Assembly: GCA_900553175.1 (NCBI GenBank)
Contig: USCH01000023.1
Span: forward strand, 1-24,187
DNA: 24,187 nt
DNA from: an uncultured Alistipes sp.
GTDB taxonomy: Bacteria; Bacteroidota; Bacteroidia; Bacteroidales; Rikenellaceae
Reading direction: 5' to 3'
The first letter of the stretch is position 1; every line of letters begins with the position of its first letter. Of this stretch, positions 20,383 through 24,187 are shown one piece after another. The notes beneath the pieces were generated by a model. That model ran no database searches, was not told the DNA's origin, and saw nothing but the letters and a program-made list of their open reading frames with translations. The translations under genes were made by a program, and so were the position numbers.

Positions 20383-22428
20383 TCACTTTCTGCGGGAGCG
20401 GAGAAGAATCTCCGACGCATCGGTCCGCTGTCCGCGCAGCGCGTGCAGCGTCTCCGGAGCAGCCGCAGCGCCCCGGCTCTGCGAACGGAAGCCGACAGCC
20501 GCAGGACGGCAGTCGAGCCAGCCGACACCCGGTCGGGCGGCGGCTGCCGCGAACCCTTGCGGACGGACAGCACCGAGAGCGGCGGCCCGGCGGGCTCCCG
20601 CTGCGGAGGTCCGCCCCAACGTCGAAGGCTCGGCGGCGCTCTTCTTCACCAGCGTGAAAGGACCGATGGGGTAGTCGATCATAGCCTTGTCGGCGCCTTC
20701 GGGCTGATAGCGGAACATATCCACGGGAGTGGCGCCCATCACGACGGGGCCCTGTGCCGACGCCTGGGTGAACCAGTAGAAGAAGTCCATCCAGGTCACC
20801 ACGCCGATCTCCTTACCCGTCTGGTCCGAAACCGGCATCCCGGTAAGAGTGGCCGTGGTGCCGTCCTCGCCGAGCGAGGCCGCAAGCGCATCGGCAGCGA
20901 AGGTCACATAGATACGATCGTCCTCAGGGTCTCGGAAACGCGACGTGTACAGGAACATGCAGGGGCCCAGTTCTTCGTCGGTGAACGAACCGATCTGCTG
21001 GTCGGGAATCGTGAATCCGCCCGTCTCGGCATCGAAATTCGCCTGCGGCTGCAACGCGGCATTCTCGCCCTCGCCCGTGCGCATGGTCGACGTCGAGAGA
21101 CCGGTGACGGTGTAGGTGCGGTTGGCGCTCCGCTGCGAAAGGACGATGTCGAACGTCTTGGGCGTTCCCGACCCCTCCGAAGAGGCGCTCGTGACGGTCC
21201 AGGTGCCCAGCCAGGCCTTGTAGGCATCGGTCGGCGGCTGGTTGTTCTCGGTAGCCTCCTCGGCGTGAGCCACCGCGGTGTTGCCGGCGGCATCCGCAAC
21301 CCGGACGATCAGGGTGTAGGATTCGCCCGGCTCCAGTCCGTCGTAGAAGGTGACGAGGCCTCCCGCTTCGTTCATCGAAGCGATCATCTGCTCCGAAAGA
21401 TCGTCATCGGCGAAGAGTTCGTCCAGACCGATGATGTCTTCATAGGTGGCACCCATGGCCAGCACCTGCTCGACCTCGGTCGTCGACAGCAGCACCATGC
21501 GGCCCGAAGCGACCACGCCGCCCGTGAGCTCGACGAGCACGGTCATCGTGGTTTCGGGATCGTTGAAAGCGTTCCCGTCGAACGTACCGGCGAAAAGGGT
21601 CGCTTCGATCTCCGGCGCCGTGCTCGTATCGAGGGTCGAGAAGGCGACCTTGCGGACCGGACCCGTGACGCCGGCTTTCGTATGGACGAAGGCCAGTGCG
21701 TAGTAGGCCGTGCCGGGATCGAGATCGGTCGCCGCATAGGTCTGCGGGCCCCGGTCGCAGTAATCGCTCAGCTTGCCGTCGGCATCGAGCAGGGCGACCA
21801 GCTCCTCGTCGGAATATTTGTCGACCTCGCCGGCGGGCAGGATGTCGTAATAGTAATCGAGATTCGCGTTGCCGGGCGTCACGGTCATGACGGCCGAGGT
21901 GCCCGTGATCTCCGACACCTCGATCCGCAGGGCCATGCCGCGGACCGCATCCATCGTGCGGAACGATGCCGTCGACAGGTCGGTGGTGACCGCACCCGCA
22001 ACCGAAAGGCCGTAGGCGTAAACGACATAGTCGGTCTCGGCCGAAAGGCCTTCGAGGAGCGTGGTCCGGTAACCCGACGTCAGCTCCGCAGAGAGGTATT
22101 CGTCGAGCGGCGCCCCCGCAGCCTCAGCCTTGGCGAGCAGGTCATTGCGATCGGCCTCGATCACATCGCCGGGCGTTGCGAACGCATCGAACTCGCTCCG
22201 GAGCATCGTGCCCACACGATAGGTCTCGACCGCATTCGACGGCGAGGTGGTCCGGACGCTGGCCTGGGTGGCCATGACGTCGGAGACGACGATGCGCACC
22301 GTGTAGGAGAGGGTTTCGGGCGGGAGAATATCCTCTTCGGTGAGGCTGCCGTCCTTGCAGCCCGTCGCCAGGAACAGCGTCGAGGCGGCGAGCGCAAGAG
22401 CCTTCAGATTGAAAATATGCTTTTTCAT
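20383..22428 (-). CDS. Surface-type lipoprotein with fibronectin-like domains and a basic C-terminal tail
   Basis: 681 aa. Lipoprotein signal peptide with lipobox LATGC; Cys24 would be lipidated. The next residues, KDGSLTEED, are acidic like the export signal that sends Bacteroidetes lipoproteins to the cell surface. Three fibronectin-III-like beta domains follow, about 40-150 (ending STASFRT), 155-270 (LDPGTAYYALAFV), and 275-390 (LEPGESYTLIVRVADAAGN). Then comes a module starting AWLGTWTVTS (about 410-596) that is shared with the upstream DUF4302 protein. The last 85 residues after GPFTLVKK are Ala/Arg-rich with 13 arginines and look unstructured. Function unknown; such proteins often accompany SusC/SusD-type systems. 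It starts 15 nt after the DUF4302 stop. Confidence 0.82.
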   Translation of the reverse strand: MKKHIFNLKALALAASTLFLATGCKDGSLTEEDILPPETLSYTVRIVVSDVMATQASVRTTSPSNAVETYRVGTMLRSEFDAFATPGDVIEADRNDLLAKAEAAGAPLDEYLSAELTSGYRTTLLEGLSAETDYVVYAYGLSVAGAVTTDLSTASFRTMDAVRGMALRIEVSEITGTSAVMTVTPGNANLDYYYDILPAGEVDKYSDEELVALLDADGKLSDYCDRGPQTYAATDLDPGTAYYALAFVHTKAGVTGPVRKVAFSTLDTSTAPEIEATLFAGTFDGNAFNDPETTMTVLVELTGGVVASGRMVLLSTTEVEQVLAMGATYEDIIGLDELFADDDLSEQMIASMNEAGGLVTFYDGLEPGESYTLIVRVADAAGNTAVAHAEEATENNQPPTDAYKAWLGTWTVTSASSEGSGTPKTFDIVLSQRSANRTYTVTGLSTSTMRTGEGENAALQPQANFDAETGGFTIPDQQIGSFTDEELGPCMFLYTSRFRDPEDDRIYVTFAADALAASLGEDGTTATLTGMPVSDQTGKEIGVVTWMDFFYWFTQASAQGPVVMGATPVDMFRYQPEGADKAMIDYPIGPFTLVKKSAAEPSTLGRTSAAGARRAAALGAVRPQGFAAAAARPGVGWLDCRPAAVGFRSQSRGAAAAPETLHALRGQRTDASEILLRSRRK

Positions 22429-22443
22429 GGATGGTTGGATGTA

Positions 22444-24187
22444 CTATTTGTTCGCTTTGAGTTCGGACGCTCCGGCAACGTGCGCCCCGAGGGTGTGCGC
22501 CGTGCCGGCCGACGGACGGGCGGCGGGCGAACGTTTCGCCGCAGCCGGACCCGCCGTCTTGGTCATGGTGTAGGGTCCCGTCGGGTAGACGTAGGAGGCA
22601 TACCCATCGGCAGGCGAAAGGAAGTAGATGTCGCCGTCTTCGTCGACGAAGCAGTCGGAGAAGAGCGCTTCGAACGTTCCGCCGCCTTGCAGGTCGCCGC
22701 TTGCACCCACGGCCTGCGCCGCAGTGGCCGACGAACGCTGCGCCAGCAGAAGGTAATCCAAATCGCCGAAGATAGTGTACTGGGTCTGGCCGCCCATAAC
22801 GACGCGGGAGACACCCAAAACGACTATCGAAGCACCGTCGGGATCGGTGTAGAGCGTCTGGTTGTTGAGAATGCCGAAGGCACCGCTCTCGGCATCGTAG
22901 TCGGCCGTAATGGCGAACTCGTTGCGATAGTAGGAGACGCCCCAGCCCGTAATCTTGTACTTGCGGTTCGCAGCCTTGGGCTCGATCACCACGTCGAACG
23001 AAATGGGGGTCCGGCTCTCCGCACTGGTCTGCATGTTGATCGAACCCGTACTGGTGACGGTCCAGGTGCCGAGCCAGGCCGCATAATCGTCGGTGAACGC
23101 AGGCATGGCTTCGGTCGTGAACTTCTTGCTTGCAAGTCCCGTGGTGGCGTAAACCGTGCCGCCCGAAGAGACGCCCACGCCGAAAGCCACCGCATAGTAT
23201 TCGGTCTCGGGGTCGAGCTCGCAGTCGGCATCGACCGTCGCGCTGCCCTGGAAAAGGTCGTTCATCGAACCGATGTTGCCCATCAGCGACCGGATGACCG
23301 CCTCGTCGGAGCCCAGCTCCTCGGCCTCGGCAGCGGGGAAATAGGTCGTGTAGAAATACTCCTTGCGCGTGGAGGACTGAACCGAGTATTTGACGCTGCA
23401 ATCGTCGAACGACTCGATCCTGACGGTCAGCTTCATGTCCGAAACGATGGGTTCGATGCGGGCGTTGTAGGCGTCGCAGAAGAACTTGCCGTCGCGGAAA
23501 TCGAAGCCCTCGAAGGTCATGCCCTCGAACGAGACGGGACGGTAGAACTCGATGCCCGTGAGCGTGTAGATGTACGGCGCCTCGATGACCTCATCGCCCG
23601 CGACGATGCAGAAATGGCGCGAGGGATAATCCGACGCCTCATCGCGGTACATTTCGTAGGTCGTGCCGTTGATCCAGAGCGAATAGGAGAGCACCCGCTC
23701 CATCCCGGCGACGGCATCGGCATACTCCTTCATCAGCTCGGTCCACGACCGGCCTTCGGGCAGCGGCGTCATGCGGATGATGTTGCCCGTGCGCTTGCCC
23801 TTGAGCACCACCTCGTCGGCCGAATAGCTGACGATGATGAACTCGGCATCGCCGTCCATACCCGAATTGACCTCGCCCACACCCGAGTTGGGCTCGGAAT
23901 AGCAGTGGAACAGCGGATTGTAGGTGTCGAAGTTGAGCGTAGCGCCCGCATCGGCATCGTAGGAGTAGAGGCTGCGCGCCGTCTGACCCGCCTTGCCGTG
24001 CTCGGAAGCCACGGTGACCTCGCCCGCATCGAACTTCATGAAGAGCGTGATGCCGCCGTAAATCTGGGTCGAGTGGGGGTAGTATTTCATCTGCCAGCCG
24101 TTGGGCGCAGCATTGAGAATGCGTTCCGTCTCGGTCTGGACGCGCTCCACCCGGGCGCTGGCCGACTCGTCGAAGAGGTCCTTATCC
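22444..24187 (-). CDS. DUF4302 lipoprotein, partial (5' end beyond window)
   Basis: The frame runs open to the window edge, so the N-terminus and signal peptide are missing; a GTG at 24150 is internal, as the family residues DKDLFDESASARVERVQ continue upstream of it. The DUF4302 domain is recognised by LFDESASARVE, LNAAPNGWQMKYYPHSTQIY, LFMKFDAGEVTVASE, LNFDTYNPLFHCYSEP, EFIIVSYSADEVVLKGKRTG, and IRMTPLPEG. A fibronectin-like segment follows (ending LDPETEYYAVAFGVG), then the AWLGTWTVTS module found in the next gene, and a short basic tail. DUF4302 proteins are cell-surface lipoproteins of unknown function in Bacteroidetes, often downstream of SusC/SusD-like pairs and a putative zinc metallopeptidase. 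That context would lie beyond 24187. Confidence 0.87.
   Translation of the reverse strand, partial: DKDLFDESASARVERVQTETERILNAAPNGWQMKYYPHSTQIYGGITLFMKFDAGEVTVASEHGKAGQTARSLYSYDADAGATLNFDTYNPLFHCYSEPNSGVGEVNSGMDGDAEFIIVSYSADEVVLKGKRTGNIIRMTPLPEGRSWTELMKEYADAVAGMERVLSYSLWINGTTYEMYRDEASDYPSRHFCIVAGDEVIEAPYIYTLTGIEFYRPVSFEGMTFEGFDFRDGKFFCDAYNARIEPIVSDMKLTVRIESFDDCSVKYSVQSSTRKEYFYTTYFPAAEAEELGSDEAVIRSLMGNIGSMNDLFQGSATVDADCELDPETEYYAVAFGVGVSSGGTVYATTGLASKKFTTEAMPAFTDDYAAWLGTWTVTSTGSINMQTSAESRTPISFDVVIEPKAANRKYKITGWGVSYYRNEFAITADYDAESGAFGILNNQTLYTDPDGASIVVLGVSRVVMGGQTQYTIFGDLDYLLLAQRSSATAAQAVGASGDLQGGGTFEALFSDCFVDEDGDIYFLSPADGYASYVYPTGPYTMTKTAGPAAAKRSPAARPSAGTAHTLGAHVAGASELKANK

Noticed and set aside
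1..24187. Insertion sequence, prophage, integron or CRISPR array
   Set aside because: No transposase, integrase or phage gene, no terminal inverted repeats, no attachment-site duplication at the tRNA 3' end, and no regularly spaced short repeats with unique spacers. The only tandem repeats are in the purine-rich tract.

Overview
The window is GC-rich, dense and almost entirely protein-coding. Everything in it points to a gut Bacteroidota, most likely Alistipes or another member of the Rikenellaceae. The reasons are Bacteroides-type promoters (TAnnTTTG, twice with an exact TTTG 19 bp upstream), no clear Shine-Dalgarno sequences, two TonB-dependent receptors, Bacteroidetes lipoproteins (DUF4302 and fibronectin-like), the carboxyspermidine route to polyamines, and a cysteate synthase of the kind used for sulfonolipids, a hallmark of Alistipes. 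The genus is an inference from gene content. I see no transposase, integrase, phage gene, CRISPR array or rRNA.

Layout. Positions 1-1204 (minus strand) hold the 5' part of a LytTR DNA-binding gene cut by the window edge, an O6-alkylguanine-DNA alkyltransferase, and tRNA-Lys(UUU) with its terminator. Positions 1333-5175 (plus) hold carboxyspermidine/carboxynorspermidine dehydrogenase with its own terminator, then a carboxy(nor)spermidine decarboxylase (nspC) and a cysteate synthase sharing one transcript. The tRNA and the dehydrogenase are fired from two divergent promoters that physically interlock. Positions 5374-7377 hold a free-standing TonB-dependent receptor.

Positions 7532-14002 (plus) are a complete histidine-degradation operon, ftcD-hutU-hutH-hutI. 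It has a fused formiminotransferase-cyclodeaminase and a long, eukaryote-like urocanase, so histidine is converted to glutamate with its one-carbon unit captured on tetrahydrofolate. ftcD has no ATG, GTG or TTG that would keep its conserved N-terminus; an ATT codon is the best start. A small secreted PepSY-like protein follows. Positions 14521-15009 are non-coding, with two strong hairpins around a remarkable purine-rich tandem-repeat tract.

Positions 20226-15010 (minus) are a tight five-gene operon: a ferredoxin-fused aldo/keto reductase with a degenerate catalytic tetrad, a DUF1893 protein, a TonB receptor, an ECF-type S-component, and a second ferredoxin-fused aldo/keto reductase with an intact tetrad. 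It looks like an outer-membrane-to-cytoplasm uptake and redox-processing system for an unidentified small molecule, and is the best candidate here for an undescribed system. Positions 24187-20383 (minus) are the end of an operon of two cell-surface-type lipoproteins, a DUF4302 protein and a fibronectin-like protein. They share a C-terminal module and end in a strong terminator.
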